A DNA stretch of 64,000 bases from Anaerostipes amylophilus (GTDB taxonomy: Bacteria; Bacillota; Clostridia; Lachnospirales; Lachnospiraceae). The notes below the pieces were generated by a model that had not been told where the DNA came from, did no database searches, and was given only the letters and a program-made list of their open reading frames with translations. Both the position numbers and the translations under genes were made by a program. This document shows positions 31,362-40,700 of this stretch, one piece after another. Position 1 is the stretch's first letter; each line of letters begins with the position of its first letter. Location of the stretch: contig NZ_JAOQJG010000005.1 of NCBI RefSeq assembly GCF_025567365.1, positions 186,001 to 250,000 of the forward strand, given 5' to 3'.

Positions 31362-32431
31362 GATGCATTACCTCCTTGACGTCGTTGTTGTCTCACCAAA
31401 TACTGTAATGTCTCTCGTTGTGATAATCCGTAGCGGATACATTCCAGTGCCGTGGTGATCTTATAAGTCTCTTCCTCCTTTAAAAATAAATATTGTTGTA
31501 TACTCGCCAGAGAATATGGATGGTTTCTGTAAGCGATCGTTAGGATATGTTCTACACATTCATTTACCACGCTTTCCATCTGCACCTGTTCTCCGAACTC
31601 ATATTTCTTTCCGTAATAAGTTTCATTTAATCTTCTTGTGAATTCTTCCACCGATGGTGCTTCAACCAGATCTTTAAATTCCTGATTGCTTAGTTTATGT
31701 TGAATCGGAATTAACAATGTATAAATGTCTGGTGCGAGCATATGGTAATATTTCTTTGCCCTGTAAATCCATTGAAGATTTAATAGATCGATCTTGGCTC
31801 CTAATTCTTTTGTGAGCATCTCCTGATCTTTTTTGTTCCAGTTTCCTTTGCGTGCTTTCCACATCATGGAAAAATAATATAAATCCAATGCCAGCTCATA
31901 ATCCGCTAATGTCGATGCTCCTGATTCCCTGATCCTTGAAAGTGGAGCGTAATATTCTGTATTCTTCAGATAATCAACCAGATGGTCGATATTCTTTGCC
32001 GTTACCAGCTGATCGATTCGAATCTTTGAATACTTATCAAAAAACGGCTTTTTGTAATTTAGATCAAATGGTACATTGCTGTGATTAAATACAATCCTTA
32101 AACAATATCGAATCAAGTCAACTTCATAGCGTTTCATAAAAATCTTTAAAAACTCTTTTTGCTGCATATCTGCGAAACGGTAAAGTCTTGTATAATCATC
32201 ATACAATGACTGGATCAGAACTTTTTCGATATTTCCTCTGTGATACAGTGATTCATCCATCTGATTGATAAATTTTCCGTACGATTTCGTCTGTTTCAGA
32301 TATTCGATAATATCTGTCACTGTATTCATGGAAGCCAGCCGTTCATAATCCTGCGGCTTTAAAAGCTTTGCACGCATTGCTGCGACTTTCGTCACAATTC
32401 CGCTGTAGCGCATCACATCTCTCAATGACAC
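31358..32431 (-). CDS. atpC: A/V-type ATPase subunit C (d-type, rotor-ring adaptor)
   Basis: The 357-residue helical soluble protein has YSGIVTKVAAMRAKLLKPQDYERLASM at the start and a repeated bundle, each repeat with an LxxYD or RFADMQQKEFLKIFMKRYEVD segment, as in the C/d subunit family. It sits on the K ring and receives the DF stalk. It is six bp after the G/H-like gene and shares four bases with subunit I. Confidence 0.88.
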   Translation of the reverse strand: MSLRDVMRYSGIVTKVAAMRAKLLKPQDYERLASMNTVTDIIEYLKQTKSYGKFINQMDESLYHRGNIEKVLIQSLYDDYTRLYRFADMQQKEFLKIFMKRYEVDLIRYCLRIVFNHSNVPFDLNYKKPFFDKYSKIRIDQLVTAKNIDHLVDYLKNTEYYAPLSRIRESGASTLADYELALDLYYFSMMWKARKGNWNKKDQEMLTKELGAKIDLLNLQWIYRAKKYYHMLAPDIYTLLIPIQHKLSNQEFKDLVEAPSVEEFTRRLNETYYGKKYEFGEQVQMESVVNECVEHILTIAYRNHPYSLASIQQYLFLKEEETYKITTALECIRYGLSQRETLQYLVRQQRRQGGNAS

Positions 32432-32437
32432 CGCCTC

Positions 32438-32749
32438 CTATACTTTGATCACCCGCTCTAGTATCTGCCTTGCATACTCGCTGCGATGTTCTTTGAAGTC
32501 TTGTTTTAAAACTTCTATTTCATTGTTATTTTGTTCTTCCTGTTTCTTTAGAAGATTTTCCATGTTTGTTGCAAGATCCGACTGAATCTTTAATATCTTC
32601 TCATTTGTGTCCTTTTCCATATCCGCATCAAATGTATCCCGCTGCTTTTGCATTTTCATTTCCATCTGATGCTTTTGTTCCTGCGCGCCATCTACGATCG
32701 AACGCGCTGTCATTTCGATCTCTGAAAGTTTCTCTGCAATTCTCTCCAT
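32438..32749 (-). CDS. A/V-type ATPase G/H-like peripheral stalk subunit
   Basis: The 103-residue protein is almost wholly charged coiled coil (E, K, Q, M, D rich) with no membrane segment, the form of the H/G subunit that pairs with E in the stator. It is first in the operon and the family's sequence is weakly conserved, so identification leans on position and composition. A ribosome site AAGGAGG is present just ahead of the ATG. About 200 bp of noncoding DNA separate it from the poly-C promoter, which faces the other way. Confidence 0.75.
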   Translation of the reverse strand: MERIAEKLSEIEMTARSIVDGAQEQKHQMEMKMQKQRDTFDADMEKDTNEKILKIQSDLATNMENLLKKQEEQNNNEIEVLKQDFKEHRSEYARQILERVIKV

Positions 32750-32965
32750 CAGTTAAACCTCCTTTCATACCAACCATTGTAGTCCTTTGCGTTTATTTTT
32801 ACCAGTATTTTATCTGATTTTTTTCATTAATTTAGCAATTATTCACAATTTTCCGACAATTTTTCATGATCTGTTGTGTGTTATAGCCTCTCTCATTTCT
32901 TGAAATTTTATTCTCTCAACAAATATTTCTGCTTTATAGAATTTTCCTATAGCCAGAAAAAAAGC
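32750..32965. other. Upstream region of the ATPase operon
   Basis: No gene was found here. On the minus strand TAAAAT (complement at about 32810) with a TTGCTA about 20 bp upstream could be a weak promoter for the ATPase operon; the spacing is longer than ideal. Confidence 0.35.
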
Positions 32966-32994
32966 TTGCACCCCCCCCGAAAATATTGTATACT
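32966..32994 (+). promoter_or_regulatory. Consensus-like promoter with a C-homopolymer in its spacer
   Basis: TTGCAC (32966-32971), a 17-bp spacer and TATACT (32989-32994) make a strong housekeeping promoter on the plus strand. The eight C at 32971-32978 span the last base of the -35 and the first seven of the spacer, so gain or loss of one C would change promoter spacing. That is the classic arrangement of phase-variable promoters. Confidence 0.6.
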
Positions 32995-32999
32995 GGTAA

Positions 33000-33160
33000 T
33001 AGATTTTTGTAGTACATTAATCTGAATACTTACAAGAGGCGATGCTCCCATCGCCTCTATCCCCTTATGAATAAGCAAGAGTTATACCATGTATTTTTTA
33101 ATATGTTAAAAAGAGACAAGTTGTGATTTTGATATTTTTCACACTTGTCTCTTTTCTCGT
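33000..33160 (+). other. Short transcript region: hairpin, 19-codon ORF and terminator
   Basis: Downstream of the poly-C promoter there is a 10-bp hairpin (AGAGGCGATG / CATCGCCTCT, 33035-33058), then an ATG at 33067 opening a 19-codon frame (MNKQELYHVFFNMLKRDKL) without a ribosome site. A strong bidirectional terminator follows (AAAAAGAGACAAG / CTTGTCTCTTTT, 33108-33155). It could be a small RNA of about 150 bases, or the start of a gene whose body was lost. The terminator also serves the AAA/PD-(D/E)XK remnant on the minus strand. Confidence 0.45.
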
Positions 33161-33196
33161 TTTAATTTTTAATTTATACCTTTAACACTCTCATCA

Positions 33197-34113
33197 TTAT
33201 ATAAACACACGGCAGCTTTTCTGGCAAAAGCAGATTCCATATTTCAATATCTTTTCATATCCCTCATTGGTCAAACCATCTGCATATCCTTTTTCATCGA
33301 TCTGATTTAATGCCTCTTTACATTTCTCTTCCATCTGCGTAAATTTCTCAGCATACTTAAGTTCCAGAATCACTGCCGGTTTCTTTTCATCATAAGGTTT
33401 TAATAAAATATCTGGTCTTCCATTTCCGCTTTCTCTGTTTGAAAGAATCTCATAGTCTTCCAAACTGCTTAAATCTTTTGATCTTACACTCTTTTTAAAC
33501 CATTCCTGTATCGTATTCTGATAGATATATCTCACTTCTTCATTTGGAATTACCAGTTTCAGATAAACTGTATTTCCTTCAAGCAGCTAACCTGTCATTT
33601 TTAGATATCCTGTAAAGAATAAAAAGTTCCATAAATTATCTTGTGATTCTTTGATATCAGCATAGGTAATATCTTCATGCGCTGGTTTTTTTATTTCTTT
33701 GCCTGCGATCAATTCTTCAATTTCTTTTCTGACACTAGAATCTGCTGTTTCAATTAGTTCTTTTATAATACTATTTGATGATGTATTGGACCAGTATGGC
33801 TTTGGAAATGCAATCTGGTTTGTGATCGCTGTTTTGATATAATTTACGACACTCCATGAATTGTAAACTTCTGTATTTCCAAACAAGTAGCCATCATACC
33901 ATCGTTTTAATTCTTCTTTTTTCTCTGATATTCCGTAATAATACAGCATTTCTTCTACTTCTGGTTGTGTAAATCCAAAATATCTTGCATAATTCTCATT
34001 TAGAATTGATATGATTTCTAAATTGTTAAGTCCTGTAAAAATGCTTTCTTTGCTGACTCTTAGGCACCCTGTGATCACTGCAAATTCAAGGCTGTCATTG
34101 CTCTTCCCTCCTT
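33197..34113 (-). pseudogene. Decayed AAA-ATPase/PD-(D/E)XK nuclease-like gene
   Basis: One frame runs from about 34113 to 33197, interrupted by an in-frame TAG at 33587-33589 after KMTG. The upstream part, NDSLEFAVITGCLRVSKESI, then FTGLNNLE and YFGFTQPEVEEMLYYYG, is the C-terminal part of the clostridial AAA_34-like (PF09820) ATPase. The downstream part has the PD-(D/E)XK motif GRPDILLKPY followed by ILELKYA. The 250 or so N-terminal residues with the P-loop are missing, and a stop plus the end of the kinase gene lie there instead. Such genes are multicopy in gut Clostridia and often decay. Confidence 0.82.
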
Positions 34114-34128
34114 TCTATTTGTAATCTA

Positions 34129-36270
34129 CTACTTCCCACAATACTTCGCAATCATCTCAATCAACACCTCAGATTCCAACGGCTTCGCCAAATGCTCATT
34201 CATCCCTGCTTCCAAAACTCTTCGCCGATCTTCCGTAAATGCATTGGCAGTCATCGCAATGATTGGAATATCTCTAGCATTTTCTTTATTGCTCCGCCTG
34301 ATATATCTCGCAGCTTCTAATCCATCCATAACCGGCATCATCACATCCATTAAAATCACATCAATTTCTCCCTGTTCGGATGCTTTAAAGATTTCCAACG
34401 CTTCTTTCCCATTAAATGCCTTAATCACTTTCGCCCCTGCACTTTCCAACACGAATTCTGCGATCTCCATATTTAATTCATTGTCTTCTGCAAGCAATAC
34501 ATTAACACCTTTGATTGATGTTTCCTTTACTTCTTTTTTCTTATGTTCTTCACACTGTTTATTATGATCAATCTGGAATGGAATCTCAATATCAAATGTT
34601 GTTCCTACATCTTGTTCACTTTCAAATGAAATCGTTCCGCCCATTTTCTCTACAAGACTTTTCGTAATCGGCATTCCAAGCCCTGTTCCGCCGTAAACGG
34701 TTCTTGCCCATGCCTTTTCCTGTGCAAATGGCTCGTAAATCTTCTTCTGGAAGGATTCACTCATTCCGATTCCTGTATCTTTGCATTTGAATTGAATCCT
34801 AACTGTATCCTGATCTTCTTGTACCTCCTGAAATTCCATGATAATCTTTCCATTATCTTTATTATATTTAATTGCATTCGTCAGAATATTCATTACAACT
34901 CTTTTCACATGTAAAGGACTTCCGATCAAATTTTCGTGAATCACTCTGTATTTATGTACAACGATCTGAATTCCTCTTTCTTTTGCCTGCTTTTCAATGA
35001 CCATCCGAATCTCTTTAAATAATCCAAAAAAATTAAAACTTCTTTCCTCTAAGATTACTTCTTCTGATTCTAATTTTCCCATATCCAAAACTTCATTGAT
35101 CAATTCCAGCAAGAATCCAGATGCTTCCCATATCTTTTTACGGCATTCTGCCTGTTTTACCAGATTATCTTTGTAATAATCACCGACTTCCACCATTCCC
35201 CGGATTCCATTGATCGGAGTTCTGATATCATGACTCATTCTCTGTAAAAACTCTGTTTTTGCAATATTTGCTTTCTTTGCTTCTCTTGCTGATTTTTCCA
35301 GCTCTTTCTTATACTCTTCTTCCCGCTGTTTTTGAATGAGTTCATACTGCTGGTTTGATTTTGCCTTGATCGTCATTAAAATGGTTACAAAAATTCCATA
35401 TAAAATAAGTGCGATCCCTATGTTACTCATCAATGTTTTTACAAGATCCTTGTCCTCTGCATACATATAAATGTAATAATTTCGTCCCTTATCCAGACTT
35501 GTAAAATATCGTTTGATGCCATTTTGGATGACCGCAAATTGTCCTGATTTCACGCTTTTGCGTATCTCATTGACGACAGGATTATTCTGTGCCTTTGTAT
35601 TGATCAGTTTCTTGTCATTTGATGCTATGATGTCATTTCCATTTGTAATCACGATCGTTCCATCATTTTCCTGCTTATATCCGGCAAGCACATTTTTGAT
35701 TGTGAGTTCACTGTTTTTGGCATACTCAGCTTTTATATACTGATATCCTATGATCGTTCCTTTTGCATCAATCCTTCCATAAGATGCCAGATCAATGTAA
35801 CCTCCATTTTTCAGATCAATTCTTGCCATATATGATTTTTGTGGATATTTTTTTACATCACGAAGTGTTTCTTTTTCCATGACATAGTCCATCACTTTTT
35901 GAAATCTTGATCCCATATGATATTGTGCAATCTGCTGATCTTTATCATTTAATACAATGATACCTGTAAGTTTTTGTTCCCCTGCATATTGTTTTAAATG
36001 CTCTTTTTCCAACGCCTGATCATCTGCTTTAAAATTTCTTGCGGTCTGCTGGACTTTTTCAACCATTCTTACAAGGCTTTTTGCTTCAACCGCATCATTG
36101 AAGCTGTTATACATGGAATATTGATCCCTAATGTACTCTATCGTTGAATGAATTCTGTTTTTGACATTGTTTGTCTCCACTTTTATAGACACGAAAAGAA
36201 CTGTCAGAACAACGATCACACAGCCAACGATACTCAATGTCCATAATCTTTTATCTGCTTTATTTCTCAA
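34129..36270 (-). CDS. Hybrid sensor histidine kinase with extracytoplasmic sensor and receiver
   Basis: Order in 713 residues: TM1 (about 12-28), an extracytoplasmic Cache-like sensor (about 30-280), TM2 (about 283-303), a coiled coil, HisKA with phospho-acceptor His in FLQRMSHDIRTPINGI near 350, HATPase with NAIKYNKDNG, DTGIGM and GTGLGM, and a receiver near 585-710 with acceptor Asp in DVILMDVMMPVMDG. The ATG overlaps the preceding solute-binding gene's end by 11 bases, so the two are co-translated. It probably responds to the ligand state of that binding protein, passing phosphate within the protein and perhaps to partners in the operon. Confidence 0.88.
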   Translation of the reverse strand: MRNKADKRLWTLSIVGCVIVVLTVLFVSIKVETNNVKNRIHSTIEYIRDQYSMYNSFNDAVEAKSLVRMVEKVQQTARNFKADDQALEKEHLKQYAGEQKLTGIIVLNDKDQQIAQYHMGSRFQKVMDYVMEKETLRDVKKYPQKSYMARIDLKNGGYIDLASYGRIDAKGTIIGYQYIKAEYAKNSELTIKNVLAGYKQENDGTIVITNGNDIIASNDKKLINTKAQNNPVVNEIRKSVKSGQFAVIQNGIKRYFTSLDKGRNYYIYMYAEDKDLVKTLMSNIGIALILYGIFVTILMTIKAKSNQQYELIQKQREEEYKKELEKSAREAKKANIAKTEFLQRMSHDIRTPINGIRGMVEVGDYYKDNLVKQAECRKKIWEASGFLLELINEVLDMGKLESEEVILEERSFNFFGLFKEIRMVIEKQAKERGIQIVVHKYRVIHENLIGSPLHVKRVVMNILTNAIKYNKDNGKIIMEFQEVQEDQDTVRIQFKCKDTGIGMSESFQKKIYEPFAQEKAWARTVYGGTGLGMPITKSLVEKMGGTISFESEQDVGTTFDIEIPFQIDHNKQCEEHKKKEVKETSIKGVNVLLAEDNELNMEIAEFVLESAGAKVIKAFNGKEALEIFKASEQGEIDVILMDVMMPVMDGLEAARYIRRSNKENARDIPIIAMTANAFTEDRRRVLEAGMNEHLAKPLESEVLIEMIAKYCGK

Positions 36271-37084
36271 GGCTGCTCACCTCCAGATATTTCTCTGCAT
36301 CAGAAACATACTTTTTCAGAATCTTCTTGGCACTTCCGTCTTTGACCATTGCTTTTAATGTCTTTGACAATTCTTTCTCAATTCCTCTTTGATCATTTTT
36401 TGCAAATGCAACGCCAATCCCTGTCTCAAGAATGTCTTCATCAAGGATCCTGTATTTTGCTTCATAATCGGACATATACTGTCTGATTGAAATTTCATGT
36501 GCTGCAATAGCGTCTACATATCCTTTGCCCAGAGAAGTGTAGATCAGTTCTCTGTTTTCCATGCTGTAGACTTGTTTTACTTTCGGTATTTGGGGGTCTG
36601 TTTGTTTTAGAAATAGTTCTTCTGGTTTGGTTGTAGACTGAACCGCAATGACTTTATTCTTAAGATCGGACAGCTTATAGATCTTGCTGCTGTTGTTCAC
36701 TGCGACAACCTCATGGCTCAGCATATAAGGCCCTGCCCAGTGATAATCATTTTCTCTTCCAGTCACTGAAAAACACGCCCATATGCAGTCTATTTTCCCT
36801 TGTTCTACAAGATTTTTCTTATTCTCCCAATCAATATTTACAAAGACTGGTTTGTAACCCATACGAGAAAAAGCTTCCTTGGCAAGTTCTACATCGATCC
36901 CTGCCGGATTGCCATTCTCATCCGTATAGTTAAATGGAGGGTAGTTATCTCCACCGATAATAATCTTCTTGTTCGTATCCTTTATTATTTTTCTAGTCTG
37001 ATCTTTTGTCTTTCCACATGCGCAAAGAAAGCATCCTAACAGAAAAAAGACCATGACTCCAGTCATAAGTTTCTTTAAATGCAT
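36260..37084 (-). CDS. Extracellular solute-binding lipoprotein (SBP_bac_3 family)
   Basis: The 274-residue protein has a lipoprotein signal with a lipobox near residues 20-23 (FLCACGK), then the amino-acid-binding fold of family 3: GGDNYPPFNYTDENGNPAGI, DVELAKEAFSRMG, and a distal lobe to the end. Such proteins bind polar amino acids or related small molecules. No ABC permease lies in this operon; instead it sits between two hybrid kinases. That suggests a sensing role, handing ligand status to a kinase sensor domain, rather than uptake. Confidence 0.87.
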   Translation of the reverse strand: MHLKKLMTGVMVFFLLGCFLCACGKTKDQTRKIIKDTNKKIIIGGDNYPPFNYTDENGNPAGIDVELAKEAFSRMGYKPVFVNIDWENKKNLVEQGKIDCIWACFSVTGRENDYHWAGPYMLSHEVVAVNNSSKIYKLSDLKNKVIAVQSTTKPEELFLKQTDPQIPKVKQVYSMENRELIYTSLGKGYVDAIAAHEISIRQYMSDYEAKYRILDEDILETGIGVAFAKNDQRGIEKELSKTLKAMVKDGSAKKILKKYVSDAEKYLEVSSLEK

Positions 37085-37105
37085 AGTTCACCTCGTATGA
37101 TTTGT

Positions 37106-39115
37106 CTATAAGTATCGTTCTATAATCTCATACAAACTTTCAATTCGGATAGGTTTCGCCATATGTGCATTCATTCCAGCTTCGATTGCAGCCTTTGCAT
37201 CTTCCTCAAATGCATTCGCTGTCATTGCAATGATCGGAATGTCTGCTTTTGTCTTATCCTCTAATTGCCTTATCTTTTGTGTAGCTTCGTATCCATCCAT
37301 GACCGGCATCATAACATCCATCAGAATCAGGTCGATCATATTTCCTTTCTCTGATTCCATATAATCTACTGCCTGTTTTCCATCTTCGACACTATTAACA
37401 TGGAATCCTGCTTCTGTAAGAATCGTCTCAGCAATCTCCCTGTTTAATTCTACATCTTCTACGAGCAGAATCTCTTTTCCTTTGAATGCTTCAACTTCTA
37501 AAATGGTTTTATCTTTTGTCTTCACAGGACGGCTTGCGTTCTGCAGTACATCGTATAATTCTGATACAAACAACGGTTTCGCACAAAATGCTGTAACTCC
37601 AGCTTCTCTTGCTTCCTGCTCGATATCTGCCCAGTCATATGCTGTCAAGATAATGATCGGTACTTCATCCCCGATCTCCATACGGATTCTCCGTACCACT
37701 TCAATCCCATTCATATCTGGCATCAGCCAGTCGATGATATAAACTTGAAATGGATCTTTTTCCTGGGATGCATATTTGGCTCTGAATATCGCTTCTTTAC
37801 CAGACGTTGTCCATTCTGAACGAAGTCCGATCGTTCTCAGCATCTTCTCAACACTAGCACAACTATCCATACTGTCATCTGCTACTAATGCACGAAAACC
37901 ATTTAATTCCTTGATAACTCCTCTCTTGCTGTTTTGCTGGGTTGTCTTAAATCTAAGAGAGATCGTAAACTCCGATCCCACTCCTAATTCACTTTTTACT
38001 TTGATAGTTCCACCCATCATATCTACAATATTCTTTGTAATCGCCATTCCAAGTCCTGTACCTGGAATTCGGCTGACTGTAGAAGTTTCTTCTCTCGTAA
38101 ATGGTTCAAAAATATGTTCTGCAAATTTCTCACTCATTCCAATTCCATTGTCTTTTACAACAAAATCGTAATCTGCAAAGCCTTCTGGTGCATGCCCTTT
38201 CTGAATAATGCGAAAGCCTACTGTTCCCCCTGCCTTTGTATATTTCATCGCATTACTCATACAATTTAATAAAATCTGATTTAGTCTTAATTTGTCACAG
38301 ATGACATTCTCATCGACCACATCAACTGTATCTATAAAGAAATCAAGACGTTTTGCCTTGATATCTGTCTGCAGAATATTCCTAAGATCGTGTATAACTA
38401 TAGGAATACTACATGGGCTTTCTTCAATTTTAACTTTCCCACTTTCAATCCGGCTCATATCCAGAACATCATTGATCAATGACAGCAAATGATTACTTGA
38501 TGTCATGATCTTGCTTAAATAATCTTTCAATCGTTCTTTTTCATCGATATGTGTTGCTGCAAGTGATGTAAATCCTATGATCGCATTCATTGGTGTTCGG
38601 ATATCATGTGACATATTGTTTAAAAATGTCGTCTTGGCTTGATTCGCACGTTCTGCCAGCTGATAAGCTTCTTTTAATGTTCTCTGATATTCCATGTCTT
38701 TTTCTTTTTGCTTTGTAATATCTTTGAATAATACAAGTACATGATTTGGACTTCCATCGTCGCAAAGATCCACGATCACAACCGAAGCACGACACCATCT
38801 GCGTTGTTCTTCCCTGATTACTTTATAATCTATATAATAGCTTCGATCGATTTCTGTAAGTTCATCCTCATTCAAAGTTTTTTTGATATAAGAAGGATCC
38901 AATTTTTCTCTTAATTGTCCTTGATAATCCTGCATGATCGAATCATTCAGAATCTCTTCTAAAAATTCTGTATAACTTCCTTCCTTTGAAATATGTCTCA
39001 TCCAAGAAGCAAGATGCAATACCTCATAACGGTCTTCTCCGACATTTACTAAAATTCCTGCAAAATAGCTTTGGCTAAAAGCCTTTAAAATGTCTGCATC
39101 GTATTCTTTTTTCAT
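37106..39115 (-). CDS. Cytoplasmic hybrid histidine kinase with PAS-like input and two receivers
   Basis: Order in 669 residues: a PAS-like sensor (about 1-135; the segment DLCDDGSPNHVLVLFKDITKQ ends it), a coiled coil, HisKA with acceptor His in FLNNMSHDIRTPMNAI near 172, HATPase with NAMKYTKAGG, DNGIGM and GTGLGM, receiver 1 (about 409-530, acceptor in IIDWLMPDMNG) and receiver 2 (about 548-668, acceptor in DLILMDVMMPVMDG). No membrane segment is present. It lies between the GGDEF-REC gene and the solute-binding gene in one operon. Confidence 0.88.
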   Translation of the reverse strand: MKKEYDADILKAFSQSYFAGILVNVGEDRYEVLHLASWMRHISKEGSYTEFLEEILNDSIMQDYQGQLREKLDPSYIKKTLNEDELTEIDRSYYIDYKVIREEQRRWCRASVVIVDLCDDGSPNHVLVLFKDITKQKEKDMEYQRTLKEAYQLAERANQAKTTFLNNMSHDIRTPMNAIIGFTSLAATHIDEKERLKDYLSKIMTSSNHLLSLINDVLDMSRIESGKVKIEESPCSIPIVIHDLRNILQTDIKAKRLDFFIDTVDVVDENVICDKLRLNQILLNCMSNAMKYTKAGGTVGFRIIQKGHAPEGFADYDFVVKDNGIGMSEKFAEHIFEPFTREETSTVSRIPGTGLGMAITKNIVDMMGGTIKVKSELGVGSEFTISLRFKTTQQNSKRGVIKELNGFRALVADDSMDSCASVEKMLRTIGLRSEWTTSGKEAIFRAKYASQEKDPFQVYIIDWLMPDMNGIEVVRRIRMEIGDEVPIIILTAYDWADIEQEAREAGVTAFCAKPLFVSELYDVLQNASRPVKTKDKTILEVEAFKGKEILLVEDVELNREIAETILTEAGFHVNSVEDGKQAVDYMESEKGNMIDLILMDVMMPVMDGYEATQKIRQLEDKTKADIPIIAMTANAFEEDAKAAIEAGMNAHMAKPIRIESLYEIIERYL

Positions 39116-39164
39116 ATTTTCTCACCATTTATCTATTCTGTGTTTAACGCTCCCTCTGCACGGT

Positions 39165-40469
39165 TCATGTAACCAGTGCCATTAGTCTTCTTTGTTTTGC
39201 ATATAATTTTACTGTATTTGATACACGCTGATAGACGATATTTGCATCAAATGGACGGTTAATATAATCGGTAACACCCATCTCATAGGCACGTCTGATA
39301 TAATTCTCTGAATCCTCGCTTGAGATCATGATGACTGGAACATTTGATATCCAATCTTCTTCTGTCATATGTTTTAAAACCTCAAAACCGTCCATCTCTG
39401 GCATAATAATATCTAACAGTACCAGAGAAATTCCCAGTCCATACTCACCCAGTTTATGAAGAGCTTCTCTTCCACTTTCCGCTTCTACGATCTCATAGTC
39501 TTCCTGCAGGATCTCTGACAGAATTTCCCGATTAAATTCTGAATCATCTACGATCATAATTCTTGGTTTATTCTTAGTTTCTTCATCATCCGGCATCTTT
39601 TTATCACATTCGGTCACTACTATCGCTTTATAATCTTTTGCCTTATACATCAAATGGTCTGCCCTTGCGATTGCTTCATCGATGGTTTCATTCTCAGACA
39701 AAACACCACCGATACTTGCTGTCAGTCTTAGTCTTGAACATTCTGGAATTTTCGCATTCTGAATTGCTTCCTGAATCTGCAGTAATTTCCCACGCAAAGT
39801 GCCTCTGACCATATTCGGAAGGATCAGTAAAAACTCATCTCCTCCATAACGAACCAGTTTATCCGTCTTTCGTATGCAGTGGTTGATTGCATCGGCTACG
39901 GTTTTTAATACACGATCTCCCATATCATGTCCATAAATATCATTATATAATTTAAAATCATCCAGATCGATCATTGCAACCCCAGCAGGATTCTGCATAT
40001 CTCTAATCTCATCCTCAAAATATCTTCGATTATAGATTCCCGTCAAAGGATCACTGTATAATTTATCCTGATAACCTTTTAATTTGCCGACAAGTTTATC
40101 TCTTCCATCCATATCAATTAATGTATCATCCGCAAGATATCTGACAAGTTCCATAACACATGGTTCATCATCAATTTCCATATATCTTGAGATCACAAGA
40201 TATATGTCTGTATCAAGAAACTCTAGTTTTGTCTTCTGCCGTTTCTCTGTATACGCTTTTACTGATATGCAATTCTCACATGGCTTATTCTTCTTCCAAA
40301 ATTCATAACATTTACACATTCCAAGCTGTACTCTCACACAGGGATTCTCTTGCATCTTAGATAAAAATTCTCCATCCAAAATTCTAACAACATCAAAAAT
40401 TTTCTCTAGTACTTTTATCTCTTCTTCTACCTCTTGTCTGGTCATCTTAACATTTGTATTCACGTACAA
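39165..40469 (-). CDS. Diguanylate cyclase with C-terminal receiver (GGDEF-REC)
   Basis: Of 434 residues, the first 130 form an uncharacterised input region with several cysteines. The GGDEF domain (about 140-285) is intact, with RYGGDEFLLILP and DPLTGIYNRRYFEDE. The receiver (about 303-430) has VDDSEFNREI and acceptor Asp in LVLLDIIMPEMDGFE. This order, GGDEF before REC, is less usual than REC-GGDEF. The active site suggests synthesis of c-di-GMP under phosphorelay control. It opens the signalling operon, followed by two hybrid kinases and a binding protein. Confidence 0.88.
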   Translation of the reverse strand: MYVNTNVKMTRQEVEEEIKVLEKIFDVVRILDGEFLSKMQENPCVRVQLGMCKCYEFWKKNKPCENCISVKAYTEKRQKTKLEFLDTDIYLVISRYMEIDDEPCVMELVRYLADDTLIDMDGRDKLVGKLKGYQDKLYSDPLTGIYNRRYFEDEIRDMQNPAGVAMIDLDDFKLYNDIYGHDMGDRVLKTVADAINHCIRKTDKLVRYGGDEFLLILPNMVRGTLRGKLLQIQEAIQNAKIPECSRLRLTASIGGVLSENETIDEAIARADHLMYKAKDYKAIVVTECDKKMPDDEETKNKPRIMIVDDSEFNREILSEILQEDYEIVEAESGREALHKLGEYGLGISLVLLDIIMPEMDGFEVLKHMTEEDWISNVPVIMISSEDSENYIRRAYEMGVTDYINRPFDANIVYQRVSNTVKLYAKQRRLMALVT

Positions 40470-40648
40470 CTTTCACCCCTAATTCATAATAACTTTTATT
40501 TTTTTATACATTTTACTTGCGTCACCCTATCTATACTCCCTTTATGTTAACAATACACTTTATTAACATATATTTTCATGATATCACATACTTTTGTCGT
40601 TTTCCATCGAGAATGCTGATTTTTACAATCTTTTTCTTTGGTAGTACC

Positions 40649-40691
40649 AAAAAAGGAGCAGATCCTACAATATCGCAGTATCTGCTCCTTC
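40649..40691 (-). terminator. Terminator of the amino-acid ABC transporter operon
   Basis: AAGGAGCAGAT and ATCTGCTCCTT form an 11-bp stem followed by T-rich DNA on the minus strand, just after the ATP-binding gene. The rest of 40470-40648 has no gene and probably holds the signalling operon promoter. Confidence 0.75.
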
Positions 40692-40700
40692 ATCATCTTC

